Assembly (NCBI RefSeq): GCF_030268885.1
Contig: NZ_BSSA01000026.1
Coordinates: 1-64,000, forward strand
Length of the DNA stretch: 64,000 nucleotides
Origin: Kitasatospora phosalacinea
Lineage (GTDB): Bacteria; Actinomycetota; Actinomycetes; Streptomycetales; Streptomycetaceae
Direction: 5' to 3'
The notes under the pieces are model-generated. The model was not told the origin of the DNA. It saw only the letters and a list, made by a program, of their open reading frames with translations, and searched no databases. Position numbers and translations under genes: made by a program. This document shows positions 45,065 through 53,305 of this stretch, one piece after another (positions within the stretch are counted from its first letter, which is position 1; the number at the start of each line of letters is the position of its first letter).

Positions 45065-45475
45065 ATGAGTGATCTGCTGGAACGACTGCGGGCCCGCGGG
45101 TGGCGGCTGACCTCCCAGCGCCGGGTGGTCGCCGAGGTGCTGGACGGCGACCACGTCCACCTGACCGCGGACGAGGTGCACGCGCGCGCCGCCGACCGCC
45201 TGCCCGAGATCTCCCGCGCCACCGTCTACAACACCCTCGGCGAACTCGTCACCCTCGGTGAGGTGCTGGAGGTCGCCACCGACGGCCGCGCCAAGCGGTA
45301 CGACCCCAACGCCCACCAGCCGCACCAGCACCTGGTCTGCTCCGACTGCGGCACCATCCGCGACGTCCACCCCACCGGCGACCCGCTCGCCGCCCTGCCC
45401 GCCGCCGAGCGCTTCGGCTTCGCCGTCGCCACCGCCGAGGTCACCTACCGCGGGCTCTGCCCCGACTGCGCCTGA
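45065..45475 (+). CDS. furA: Fur-family redox repressor (FurA/CatR)
   Basis: 136-residue Fur protein. The winged helix is at about 10-80 (LTSQRRVVAEVLDGDHVHLTADEVHAR, ISRATVYNTLGELVTLGEV). The metal sites are HQPHQHLVCSDCG and the C-terminal CPDC. Start ATG 45065 (a GTG at 45056 is possible). Divergent from katG, so it is the H2O2-sensing repressor of the pair (FurA/CatR in other Streptomyces). Its 3' end overlaps the convergent MFS gene by 31 bp. Confidence 0.95.
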   Translation: MSDLLERLRARGWRLTSQRRVVAEVLDGDHVHLTADEVHARAADRLPEISRATVYNTLGELVTLGEVLEVATDGRAKRYDPNAHQPHQHLVCSDCGTIRDVHPTGDPLAALPAAERFGFAVATAEVTYRGLCPDCA

Positions 45476-46998
45476 CGCCCCGCCTCCGGCCCCGTCCCCG
45501 CGCCCCCGCCCGCTCCCGCGCCGTCCGCCACCGCCGTCGGAACCGCCGCAGCCCCGGCTCCCGCCGCCGGAACCGCAGCCCCGGCCCCCGCAGCCGCCCC
45601 GCGCCGGGCGCCCGGCCCCACCGCCGCCAGCACCGCGATCAGCACCCCGGCCGCCAGCAGCAGCCACCACACCCCCCGCGCCGCCGCGACGAACCCCGCG
45701 CCGCCCGACCCGCCGCCCGGCGCGCCCTCCGCCGCCACCCCCGGCGACAGCAGGACGCCCGCCACCGCCACGCCCACCGCCGAACCGGTCTGCCGGGCCG
45801 CCGAGGCCAGCGCCGCGGCCAGCGAGGCCATCGACCCCGGCATCCCCGACACCGCGGTGTTGGTGATCGGCGGGTTCACCGTCCCCTGGAACACCCCCAC
45901 CAGCGCGAACACCGCCAGCAGCACCCACACCGGCGTCCGCGGCCCCACCGCCACCAGCAGCAGCGCGCCCGCCAGCGCCAGCGCCGCGCCCGACACCAGC
46001 AGTGGCCCGCGCGGCCCGTACCGGCCCACCGCCCGCCCGGTCCGCGGCGACAGCACCAGGATCAGCACGCCCACCGGCGCCAGGCACAGCCCCGCCCGCA
46101 GCGCCGACATCTGGCGCACCCCCTGCAGGTACAGCGTCACCGCGAACAGGAACGCCGCGAACGCGCCCAGCGCCGCGAACGCCGCCACCAGCGCCGCCGC
46201 CAGCGGGCCGCGACGCAGCAGCCGCACCTCCAGCAGCGGGTCCGCCCGCCGCGCCTCGTACCACCCCAGCGCCGGGACGGCCGCCGCCGCCCCCGCCAGC
46301 GGCCCCCACACCGACGGCGCCGACCAGCCCGAACGCCCCGCCGAGATCAGCGCGAACACCGCCCCGCCCAGCAGCGCCACCACCAGCAGCTGCCCCACCG
46401 GGTCGAACCGCCGGGCCCGCTCCGCCCGGGACTCCGGCACCCAGCACAGCGCGCCCGCCACGCCCGCCGCCACCACCGGCAGGTTCACCCAGAACACCGC
46501 CCGCCAGCCCCAGCCGTCCACCAGCGCCCCGCCCAGCACCGGGCCGAGCGCCAGCGCCAGCCCCGACATCGACCCGAACACCCCGATCGCCCGGGCCCGT
46601 TCGGCGGGCCGCGGGAAGGCGGTCGCCACGATCCCCATCGCCACCGGGTTCAGCATCGTCCCGCCCACCGCCTGCACCGCCCGCGCGCCCACCAGCGCGC
46701 CGACCCCCGGCGCCAGCGCGCACAGCGCCGACCCCAGCCCGAACACCAGCAGCCCCAGCAGGAACACCCGCCGCCGCCCCCACCGGTCCGCCGCCGCCCC
46801 CGCGGGCAGCAGGAACGCCGCCAGCACCAGCGTGTACGCGTCCACCGTCCACTGCAGCGCCGACACCGACGCCCCCCACTCCCGGCGGACCGCGGGCAGC
46901 GCCGCGTTCACCACCGAGATGTCCAGCACCACCATCACGATGCTCACGCAGCACACCGCGAGCACCAACCGCTTGCGCCGGTCGTCCGGTTCGGACAC
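45445..46998 (-). CDS. DHA2-family MFS drug exporter (EmrB/QacA-like)
   Basis: 517 residues with 14 predicted helices and motif C/D2 features of EmrB/QacA: LDISVVNAALPAVRREWGA, WTVDAYTLVLAAFLLPAGAAADRWGRRRVF (motif A, residues about 45-75), ALGPVLGGALVDGWGWRAVFWVN. The last ~50 residues are a low-complexity Ala/Gly tail (AAAGAGAAVPAAGAGAAAV), probably disordered. GTG 46998 follows GGAGGG. It is divergent from a MerR regulator that presumably induces it. Confidence 0.92.
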   Translation of the reverse strand: MSEPDDRRKRLVLAVCCVSIVMVVLDISVVNAALPAVRREWGASVSALQWTVDAYTLVLAAFLLPAGAAADRWGRRRVFLLGLLVFGLGSALCALAPGVGALVGARAVQAVGGTMLNPVAMGIVATAFPRPAERARAIGVFGSMSGLALALGPVLGGALVDGWGWRAVFWVNLPVVAAGVAGALCWVPESRAERARRFDPVGQLLVVALLGGAVFALISAGRSGWSAPSVWGPLAGAAAAVPALGWYEARRADPLLEVRLLRRGPLAAALVAAFAALGAFAAFLFAVTLYLQGVRQMSALRAGLCLAPVGVLILVLSPRTGRAVGRYGPRGPLLVSGAALALAGALLLVAVGPRTPVWVLLAVFALVGVFQGTVNPPITNTAVSGMPGSMASLAAALASAARQTGSAVGVAVAGVLLSPGVAAEGAPGGGSGGAGFVAAARGVWWLLLAAGVLIAVLAAVGPGARRGAAAGAGAAVPAAGAGAAAVPTAVADGAGAGGGAGTGPEAGRQAQSGQSPR

Positions 46999-47089
46999 CG
47001 TGTTCCCTCCGTCCGTCCCCGCCACGGGTGTCGGCCCTCCGCCAACCACGCCCCGTCCGGGCGACGGCACCGACGCTACGATTTCGAGC

Positions 47090-47566
47090 GTGCGCGAGAT
47101 CAAGCCGGAACCACCCCCCGAGGGGCTGACCATCGCCGAGGCCGCCGAGTGGACGGGCGTCAGCGTCCACACCCTGCGCTACTACGAGCGGGCCGGCCTG
47201 GTGGTCACCGGGATCGACCGCACCCCGGGCGGCCGCCGCCGCTACCACCACCGCGACCTGCGCTGGATCGACGTCTGCACCCGGCTGCGCGCCACCGGCA
47301 TGCCGATCCGCACCCTGCGCCGCTACGCCGACCTGGTCGCCGCCGGCGTCGGCAACGAACCCGAACGCCTCGCCCTGCTCGAGTCCCACCGCGCCGAGGT
47401 CGCCGAACGCCTCGCCGAACTCGGCGCCCACCTGGCGGCCATCGACCACAAGGTGACCACCTACCGGGCCCGCCTCGCCGAGGGCAGCGCCGAGGGCCTC
47501 TGGGCCCCGGCCCCCCTGGAGGCACCCCCGGAAGCACCCGTGGACGAACCCTTGAACAAGCCTTGA
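47090..47566 (+). CDS. MerR-family transcriptional regulator
   Basis: 158-residue MerR protein. The HTH is at about 13-80 (LTIAEAAEWTGVSVHTLRYYERAGLV, RRRYHHRDLRWIDVCTRLRATGMPIRTLRRY) and a coiled-coil helix follows (about 85-135). A TACGAT box at 47077-47082 precedes the GTG by 7 bp, so the mRNA may be leaderless. It is divergent from the DHA2 exporter. No conserved metal cysteines are present, so an organic ligand is likely. Confidence 0.93.
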   Translation: MREIKPEPPPEGLTIAEAAEWTGVSVHTLRYYERAGLVVTGIDRTPGGRRRYHHRDLRWIDVCTRLRATGMPIRTLRRYADLVAAGVGNEPERLALLESHRAEVAERLAELGAHLAAIDHKVTTYRARLAEGSAEGLWAPAPLEAPPEAPVDEPLNKP

Positions 47567-47583
47567 CCTGCGGCTCGAACGCC

Positions 47584-47602
47584 GTTCCGGCCGCCCCGGA
47601 AC
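47584..47602 (+). terminator. Short hairpin after merR gene
   Basis: GTTCCGG, a 5-nt loop, then CCGGAAC, 17 bp past the MerR stop. It is weak and has no T-run. A TACAGT -10-like box for the next operon is at 47619. Confidence 0.35.
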
Positions 47603-47683
47603 CCCCGGGACACTGCGCTACAGTCTGGCCGCCCGACCGGTCGCGACCGCGACGGGTCCGAACGCCTGCACGGGGGATGCGCA

Positions 47684-48391
47684 GTGGCCGTCGACGACCT
47701 ACCGGCACCGGTGGTGACGTTCCTCAACGTCATCGGGGTGCCCTGGCCCTACATCAACGAGGACGAGGTCCGTGCCTTCGCCGCCATGGTGCGGCAGTTC
47801 GGCCAGGCCGTGGAGCGGACGCACGCCGAGGCGACCCGGGCGATGGACTCCTTCGCCCAGGCGTACCAGGGCGCCGCCACCCGGCGGATGCAGTCCGGCT
47901 GGTCCGAGCTCTCCGAGCGGCACACCCGGGAGCTCGTGACGGGCTGCACCCTGCTCGCCGAGGCGCTGGAGGTCGGCGCCGAGGTGATCGTCGCCCAGAA
48001 GGTCGAGGCCCTGGTCGAACTGGGCGTCATGGCCGCCACCTTCATCGCCGACCAGGCCGCCGCGGTGGCCACCCTCGGGCTGGCCGAGGCCGCCGTGCCG
48101 GTGATCGTGGAGGCCGGGAAGAAACTCCTGGAGACGCTCAAGCAGCAGATCATCCAGTACGTCGTCGGCGAGATCATCGAGGCCGCGGCCAAACCGCTCT
48201 TCGCCAAGATCGAGCACGCCATGTCCGGCCTGGACTGGGGGCGGACCGCGGGCGCGGGCGGCGCCGCGGACGGCTTCAGCCTCGACGCCGAGCTGGCCGA
48301 CCGGCACCTGAAGGCGATGCGCGCCCACACCGAGGCCTTCCGCGGCCACGCCCAGGAGCTGCGCGCCGGACTCGAAGGGCTGGCGTTCTGA
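47684..48391 (+). CDS. WXG100-like/CpnT N-terminal-like protein
   Basis: 235 residues, all helical. The N-terminus VTFLNVIGVPWPYINEDEVRAFAAMVRQFGQAVERTHAEATRAM followed by YQGAATRRMQSGWSEL resembles the long WXG100-like domain at the start of actinobacterial polymorphic toxins. A hydrophobic helical stretch follows (about 105-165). It ends ahead of the next gene with which it abuts (stop 48391 is the next start). GTG 47684. It is probably a type VII-secretion substrate or chaperone for the downstream protein. Confidence 0.75.
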   Translation: MAVDDLPAPVVTFLNVIGVPWPYINEDEVRAFAAMVRQFGQAVERTHAEATRAMDSFAQAYQGAATRRMQSGWSELSERHTRELVTGCTLLAEALEVGAEVIVAQKVEALVELGVMAATFIADQAAAVATLGLAEAAVPVIVEAGKKLLETLKQQIIQYVVGEIIEAAAKPLFAKIEHAMSGLDWGRTAGAGGAADGFSLDAELADRHLKAMRAHTEAFRGHAQELRAGLEGLAF

Positions 48392-49425
48392 TGGGGGCCG
48401 GGGGAGAGGAGCAGGCGGTCTTCCGGGCGCTCAAGAACGACGCCGTGGAGTCGCTGCCGAAGATCGCCGAGAAGCACGCCGCCGTCGTCGAGGAGGCCGC
48501 CGAGAAGGGCGCCCGCAACCTCGCCGCCCACGCCGCCACCGAGGCGAGGATCGCCGAGGACCTCAAGGCGGTGGCCCCGCGGGACCTCGAGGTCGCGTCC
48601 CCGAAGGGCCTGGAGGCGGCCGGCCCGCGGCTGGCGGGCGAGGAGGGCGCCCTGGCCGGCGAGGCCGGCACCGTCCCGTCCCCGCGCACCGAGCCCGGCT
48701 CCGGAGCGCCCGAGTCCGAGCAGTACGGCAACGCGGCGCTCCGCGACGGCCCCGGCTACCAGCAGCAGATCGACCAGGAGCTGGCCCCCCGCGGCCTCGA
48801 CCGCGCCGAGCACGACCGGCTCCGGCTCAGCCCCACCAACACCCTGACCGAGGAGCAGGCCCGCCAGGTCGTCCAGGTCCGCGACGCGATCAAGCTGGAC
48901 GAGGGCCGGATGGTCACCAAGATCGTCAGGCCCGACGTGGCGGAGGCGTACCTGGAGAACTCCACCACGCTCGGCGGCCGCGCCTTCGACCCCGGCGAGT
49001 TCCGCGGCTCCATCGCGCGCGGCTCCGACACCGCCGACCTGCGCAGCATGGACGACCTGCGCAACGGCCTCGCCCTCGACGACGGCGGCGCGGGCTGGAC
49101 CCCGGTCCCGCCCGGCGCCACCGAGGCGTACCAGCTGCGCTTCCCCGCCCCGCACGGCATGGAGGCCGACCCGACCCTCGGCGCGGTCAACGACCAGGCC
49201 CTGGCCGACCGGATCGCGGGCATGGCCGGGCAGAATGCAGGCAAGAACTGGGACGCACCGTTCCTGGGCACCGGCTACACCGGCGGCGGCGTCCCCGAGT
49301 GGGACGCCAGGCCCACCGGCTTCCCGCACGGTGCGGAGATCTGGCGGATGAACGCCGACGGGACGGAAGAGGCCGTCGGCCGCTTCGACAAGAGCGATGG
49401 GCTGTGGAAGTACTATGACAACTGA
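48391..49425 (+). CDS. Putative secreted toxin with novel C-terminal domain
   Basis: 344 residues. The first ~140 are charged and helical (KNDAVESLPKIAEKHAAVVEEAAEKG..), followed by a Pro/Glu-rich linker (LAGEAGTVPSPRTEPGS). A C-terminal globular domain spans about 150-344, with ALRDGPGYQQQIDQ, VTKIVRPDVAEAYLENSTTLGG, APFLGTGYTGGGVPEWD and GAEIWRMNADGTEEAVGRFDK. I recognise no known toxin motif. The start follows the WXG-like gene directly and its end overlaps the next gene by 11 bp. The toxin reading rests on gene context and architecture. Confidence 0.65.
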   Translation: MGAGGEEQAVFRALKNDAVESLPKIAEKHAAVVEEAAEKGARNLAAHAATEARIAEDLKAVAPRDLEVASPKGLEAAGPRLAGEEGALAGEAGTVPSPRTEPGSGAPESEQYGNAALRDGPGYQQQIDQELAPRGLDRAEHDRLRLSPTNTLTEEQARQVVQVRDAIKLDEGRMVTKIVRPDVAEAYLENSTTLGGRAFDPGEFRGSIARGSDTADLRSMDDLRNGLALDDGGAGWTPVPPGATEAYQLRFPAPHGMEADPTLGAVNDQALADRIAGMAGQNAGKNWDAPFLGTGYTGGGVPEWDARPTGFPHGAEIWRMNADGTEEAVGRFDKSDGLWKYYDN

Positions 49426-50242
49426 CCCTTCGGGCCGTCACCACCAGCCGGTGAAGGGCGAGTTCGCGGTCCACCGCGGGGTGGTCCACCCGGCCCGCGC
49501 CGCCGTCGGCCAGTGGCCCCTGGTGGAACTGCTCCCCGCCCCCGGCACCCCCGCCCCCGAGGGCATCGACCCCCGGCTGGCCGCCGACGGCTCGGTGCTC
49601 GGCTACCCGCTGCCGCCCGAACGGCTCGACGCCTGGTACGCCGTGCACTGGACGTTCCACTGGCGCGGCGAGCCCTTCGAGTGCACCGACCGCGTCGACG
49701 CCACCGTCGCCGGCAACTACCTCGGCGAGGACCGGGAGTTCGCCCGGCAGCACCTCAAGCGCCGGGTCTCCGGCTACCGGGGCGTCTTCCCGCTCGCCGA
49801 GGTCACCGAGCCCGAGGAGCACCGGCGGGACCTGCTCGGCCCGCGCCTCGACCTGCTCCGGCGGCTGTCCGAGGCCGACCACTTCCGCCCCGGCTGCCAC
49901 GCCGTCCTCGGCGGCACCACCCACCGGGCCGCCCCCGCGGTCGACCCGCAGGGCCTGGTCGTCCTCGCCGACGCCGGCGCCGTCCCCCCGGCCCGGCTCG
50001 ACGCCTGGTACCGCACCCACTGGACGTTCCGGTGGCGGGGCGGCCCGTTCGAGGCCGTCGGCACGGTCGAGGGCCGGATCAAGGGCGTCTACACCGGCGG
50101 CAGCTGGGGCTTCGCCGACGCCAACCAGCTGGACGAGGAGACCGCCCCCGACGGCACCCACACCCGGTACACGGTGGAGGCCGACCTGGACGCCGTCACC
50201 GACCTCACCCCCCACCGCACCGACCTGCTCCCCCCGCGCTGA
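49415..50242 (+). CDS. Putative immunity protein with internal duplication
   Basis: 275 residues with two similar halves: RLDAWYAVHWTFHWRGEPFE (about 80-100) and RLDAWYRTHWTFRWRGGPFE (about 195-215). The flanking sequences also align. No signal peptide or membrane helix. The ATG at 49415 lies within the 3' end of the putative toxin gene (11-bp overlap), the usual toxin-immunity order. The fold is unknown. Confidence 0.7.
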   Translation: MTTDPSGRHHQPVKGEFAVHRGVVHPARAAVGQWPLVELLPAPGTPAPEGIDPRLAADGSVLGYPLPPERLDAWYAVHWTFHWRGEPFECTDRVDATVAGNYLGEDREFARQHLKRRVSGYRGVFPLAEVTEPEEHRRDLLGPRLDLLRRLSEADHFRPGCHAVLGGTTHRAAPAVDPQGLVVLADAGAVPPARLDAWYRTHWTFRWRGGPFEAVGTVEGRIKGVYTGGSWGFADANQLDEETAPDGTHTRYTVEADLDAVTDLTPHRTDLLPPR

Positions 50243-50350
50243 CCCGGCCCCTGCCCGGTCCCGCCCGGCGGCCCCGCGGCCTCCGGGCAGGACCGGGGGG
50301 CCAGGCGGGGTGGGGCGGGGCAGCGGCGCTCCGGCCGGGAAAAGCAAGAA

Positions 50351-50374
50351 GACCCCCGCCGAAGCAGGGGTCTC
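50351..50374 (-). terminator. Terminator of the tRNA-Leu gene
   Basis: On the minus strand, AGACCCC, a short loop, then GGGGGTCT is followed by TCTTGCTTTT. It starts 5 nt after the CCA end of the tRNA. Confidence 0.8.
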
Positions 50375-50378
50375 CACT

Positions 50379-50465
50379 GGTGTCCGAGGGGGGACTTGAA
50401 CCCCCACGCCCGATAAAGGGCACTAGCACCTCAAGCTAGCGCGTCTGCCATTCCGCCACCCGGAC
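50379..50465 (-). tRNA. tRNA-Leu (anticodon GAG), CCA encoded
   Basis: 87 nt, with acceptor GTCCGGG/CTCGGAC and discriminator A plus encoded CCA. The D region is TGGCGGAATGGCAGACGC, the anticodon stem CTAGC/GCTAG holds TTGAGGT (anticodon GAG), a long class II variable arm (TGCCCTTTATCGGGCG) is present, and the T arm is GGGGGTTCAAGTCCCCC. It reads CTC/CTT leucine codons. Confidence 0.97.
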
Positions 50466-50931
50466 CGGGTGTTCACCTCGGGGCTTCCTCTCGGCTGCCC
50501 CCTGGCGACAGAGAGAACACTACCAGGCTCGGGGAGTGCTTCTCACCTGCGTTTTCGGCGCCCCGCGCGCCCGCCCCGCGCGCCCCGCGCGCCCGACCGG
50601 GACGGAACCGGACAACCCGGACGCCGGGGCGGCCGTCGCGGGGGTGATTGCGCTGGTCGCGGGGGGCGGCGACGATTTCGGACGGGCGTTCTGGCGGCAA
50701 CAGTGGGCCGGTGGCGCGCCGCGACCGGCCAGGACGGCGCACAACACGCACCGAATCGGTCGGGAACCTTCACGACACGCGTAGTTCCAGTCCCGGTGCG
50801 GGTCATCGGCGGGTGCTCTCCTAGCCTCTGTGGACCAGGGAGCCTTGAGCGGAACGCCCGATTCCCGACAGCCGCCGCCGGCCGGACCCCGGCGCGGGAG
50901 CCTCCCGTCACCGCGTGAAGGGCGGCGTGCA
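50466..50931. other. Intergenic region with no convincing gene
   Basis: Between tRNA-Leu and the HATPase gene. It contains a low-complexity CG-rich stretch (repeated CGCCCCGCGCGCCC, about 50555-50605) and short frames with poor codon bias. A promoter for the tRNA is expected on the minus strand just above 50465; none is clear. I see no gene or mobile element. Confidence 0.6.
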
Positions 50932-51474
50932 GTGGAACAGACGGACAGGGCGGCCTTGGACACCGCGACCTGGTGGCCCGGCCGCGAGCCCGGACCGGGC
51001 CCGGAACCCGGCGTGTGGCGGTTCTCGGCGGTCTCGCACGAGGCGTCGGTCCCGCGCACCAGACACGCCGTGCGGGACCGGCTGCTCGCCCAGGGGATGG
51101 CGGGGGAGCGCTACCAGGAGCTGGTGGACGACCTCCTGCTGATCGTCTCCGAGCTGGTCTCCAACGCGGTCACGCACGCGGCGGTGCTCTCGCCCGAGGT
51201 GGTGTGCGAGCTCGCCATCACCCCCGACCGGGTGCGGATCTCGGTGGTGGACGGCCACCCGTACCGCCCCAAGGCGCAGGAGAACGACCCGGCCCGCCCG
51301 GGCGGGCGCGGGCTGCTGCTGGTCAAGAGCGTGACCCTCCAGGCGGGCGGCGAGTGCGACGTGGAGCGCACCGAGGACGGCGGCAAGGTGATCTGGGCCA
51401 GCCTGCCGCTGCCGGGCCCGGGTGCCGCCGGGGCCGGCCCGGGGGCCGACCCCGACGAGGACCCCGACTACTGA
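50932..51474 (+). CDS. Anti-sigma-type ATP-binding protein (HATPase_c, RsbW-like)
   Basis: 180 residues. The GHKL ATPase domain (about 30-165) has the N-box LIVSELVSNAVTHA, the G1-like VVDGHPYRP and G2-like GGRGLLLVKSVTLQ. An acidic tail (GADPDEDPDY) follows. This family in Streptomyces contains serine-protein kinases acting on anti-anti-sigma factors or orphan regulators. GTG 50932 is used; an in-frame GTG at 50830 would add 34 residues with Pro/Arg-rich sequence. No sigma factor gene is near. Confidence 0.85.
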   Translation: MEQTDRAALDTATWWPGREPGPGPEPGVWRFSAVSHEASVPRTRHAVRDRLLAQGMAGERYQELVDDLLLIVSELVSNAVTHAAVLSPEVVCELAITPDRVRISVVDGHPYRPKAQENDPARPGGRGLLLVKSVTLQAGGECDVERTEDGGKVIWASLPLPGPGAAGAGPGADPDEDPDY

Positions 51475-51493
51475 GGCGCCCGCCGGGCCGGGC

Positions 51494-52099
51494 CTACCAG
51501 TCGTGCCCGGCGATCTCCCGGATGCCCGGCAGCGCCGCCTCGAAGACGGTCTCGAACCACACCGAGAAGGGCTTCTCGGCCCGCAGCTCGCGCAGCTCGG
51601 CGGCGGTCACGAACCGGGTGTCCTCGATCTCGTCCGGGTCCGGCTCCAGGTCGGCGGTGACCAGCCCGACGAACAGGTGGTTCCACTCCCGCTCGATCAG
51701 CCCGGACGCCTCGTCCGGCAGGTCGTAGCGGACGGTGCCCGCCTCGCACAGCAGGGCCGGTGCGGCGCCGAGCTCCTCCGCGGTGCGGCGGGCGGCGGCG
51801 GTGAACGGCTGCTCGCCGGGGTAGGGGTGGCCGCAGCAGGTGTTCGACCAGACACCGGGCGAGTGGTATTTGCCGAGCGCCCGGCGCTGCAGCAGCAGCC
51901 GACCCTGGCGGTCGAACAGGAAGACCGAGAAGGCCCGGTGCAGTCGGCCGGGCTGCTGGTGGGCCCAGAGCTTCTCGCCGGTCCCGATGGTCACGCCGTC
52001 GTCGTCGACCAGTTCCAGCAGGATCTCGCCCGGCGCCGTCCCGGACGGGTCGGCGAGCTCCGGCGAGAGGGCTTCGGTCGGGCTGACAGCAGGGCTCAT
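51494..52099 (-). CDS. idi: Isopentenyl-diphosphate delta-isomerase (type I)
   Basis: 201-residue Nudix-fold IDI. The catalytic Cys is in SNTCCGHP (about 95) and the Nudix-like Glu region is AARRTAEELGA. The metal-binding Glu/His block is EREWNHLFVGLV. It interconverts isopentenyl and dimethylallyl diphosphate, supplying prenyl chains. The ATG at 52099. It lies upstream and divergent from the glycopolymer operon and 6 kb from the hopanoid genes, as in S. coelicolor, so it probably supports hopanoid and other isoprenoid synthesis. Confidence 0.95.
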   Translation of the reverse strand: MSPAVSPTEALSPELADPSGTAPGEILLELVDDDGVTIGTGEKLWAHQQPGRLHRAFSVFLFDRQGRLLLQRRALGKYHSPGVWSNTCCGHPYPGEQPFTAAARRTAEELGAAPALLCEAGTVRYDLPDEASGLIEREWNHLFVGLVTADLEPDPDEIEDTRFVTAAELRELRAEKPFSVWFETVFEAALPGIREIAGHDW

Positions 52100-52200
52100 G
52101 GGCACAATGCCCCTTTCGGCAGGTGGACCGGGGCCGCCCGCCCGGTGTCGTGGGCTCCGGGCAGTCCGCCCCGCTCCTTGGGGTCGGCTGCGCACGCGTC

Positions 52201-52220
52201 GGCGGACCGGCCGGTCCGCC
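52201..52220. promoter_or_regulatory. 20-bp perfect palindrome in idi/glycopolymer gap
   Basis: GGCGGACCGGCCGGTCCGCC in the 450-bp gap between the divergent starts at 52099 and 52550. It could be an operator, or simply CG-rich sequence. The rest of the gap has a TACCAT -10-like box at about 52418 and no gene. Confidence 0.45.
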
Positions 52221-52512
52221 GACGGCGTTCGGGGCCCAAGTCTGCCGCATGGCCCGCCCGCCGCGGGGCCGCGACGCACACCCCGGGGACGGAGGCGGCC
52301 GTACTGGCAGAAGTGTTCGACCACCGGTCGGGCCCGGTCACCGGACGTTCACCGGACCGCCCGGAACGATCGGCGAACCGCCCGGGGCCGCGTTCTGGCA
52401 GGTCGCCGGGGTCGCCTACCATCAGTGGCACCGGGCGGTCCGCAGCGGCCGCCCGCTCGGCGCGCCGCAGCCGCGGCCGCGCCCAGGCCCGCACGGTACG
52501 ACCTCCCCGGAT

Positions 52513-52530
52513 CGGTGCCGCGCGGCACCG
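52513..52530 (+). promoter_or_regulatory. Palindrome just ahead of the cytidylyltransferase start
   Basis: CGGTGCCGCGCGGCACCG, a perfect 18-bp inverted repeat, ends 19 bp before the ATG at 52550. At RNA level it would be a hairpin next to the ribosome site. Confidence 0.45.
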
Positions 52531-52549
52531 AGACCCCTTGGAGTCCCGC

Positions 52550-53305
52550 ATGATCGGCCTCGTCCTGGCCGCCGGCGCCGGCCGCCGGCTCCGGCCCTAC
52601 ACCGACACCCTGCCCAAGGCGCTGGTGCCGGTCGACGGGGAGCGGACGGTCCTCGACCTGACCCTGGGGAACTTCGCCGAGGTCGGGCTGCGGGAGGCCG
52701 CGATCGTGGTCGGCTACCGCAAGGAGGCGGTGCACGAGCGCAAGGAGGCGCTGGAGCGGAAGTACGGCGTCAAGCTCACCCTGGTCGAGAACGACAAGGC
52801 CGAGGAGTGGAACAACGCCTACTCGCTGTGGTGCGCCCGCGAGCTGTTCGGCGAGGGCCTGCTGCTCGCCAACGGCGACACCGTGCACCCGGCCTCGGTG
52901 CAGCGCACCATGCTGGACGGCAACGACCGCCGGATCAAGGAGGGCCGGGCCCCCGGCGTCCTGCTCGCGCTGGACACCGTGAAGAAGCTCGCCGACGAGG
53001 AGATGAAGGTCGTCGTCGACCCCGAGCTGGGCGTGCGCCGGATCACCAAGCTGATGGACCCGCTGGACGCCACCGGCGAGTACATCGGCGTCACCGTGAT
53101 CAACCCGTCCGCGGCCGACGCCCTGGCCGACGCGCTCCGGGCGGTCTTCGAGCGCGACCCGCAGCTGTACTACGAGGACGGCTACCAGGAGATGGTCGAC
53201 CGCGGCCTGACCGTCGACGTGCAGCCGATCGGCGAGGTCTCCTGGGTCGAGGTCGACAACCACGACGACCTGGCCAAGGCCCGGGAGATCGCGTGCCGGT
53301 ACTGA
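52550..53305 (+). CDS. Nucleotidyltransferase (LicC/CTP:polyol-phosphate type)
   Basis: 251-residue NTP-transferase with the N-terminal LAAGAGRRLRPYTDTLPKALVPV signature (residues 5-30), NAYSLWCARELFGEGLLLANGDT (metal Asp of GD), and a C-terminal WVEVDNHDDL. It most resembles CTP:phosphocholine or CTP:polyol-phosphate cytidylyltransferases. The neighbouring CDP-alcohol transferase would use its product. It overlaps the next gene by 13 bp. Confidence 0.87.
   Translation: MIGLVLAAGAGRRLRPYTDTLPKALVPVDGERTVLDLTLGNFAEVGLREAAIVVGYRKEAVHERKEALERKYGVKLTLVENDKAEEWNNAYSLWCARELFGEGLLLANGDTVHPASVQRTMLDGNDRRIKEGRAPGVLLALDTVKKLADEEMKVVVDPELGVRRITKLMDPLDATGEYIGVTVINPSAADALADALRAVFERDPQLYYEDGYQEMVDRGLTVDVQPIGEVSWVEVDNHDDLAKAREIACRY

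Noticed and set aside
50379..50465. tRNA-Leu as an integrated-element attachment site
   Set aside because: No integrase, excisionase or repeated tRNA 3' fragment was seen nearby.
50555..50605. CG-rich repeat as a CRISPR or mobile repeat
   Set aside because: Units are short and irregular, with no spacers or cas genes.
50533..50784. Short open frames after tRNA-Leu
   Set aside because: Low-complexity ARPARPARP-like translation, no ribosome site and no family resemblance.
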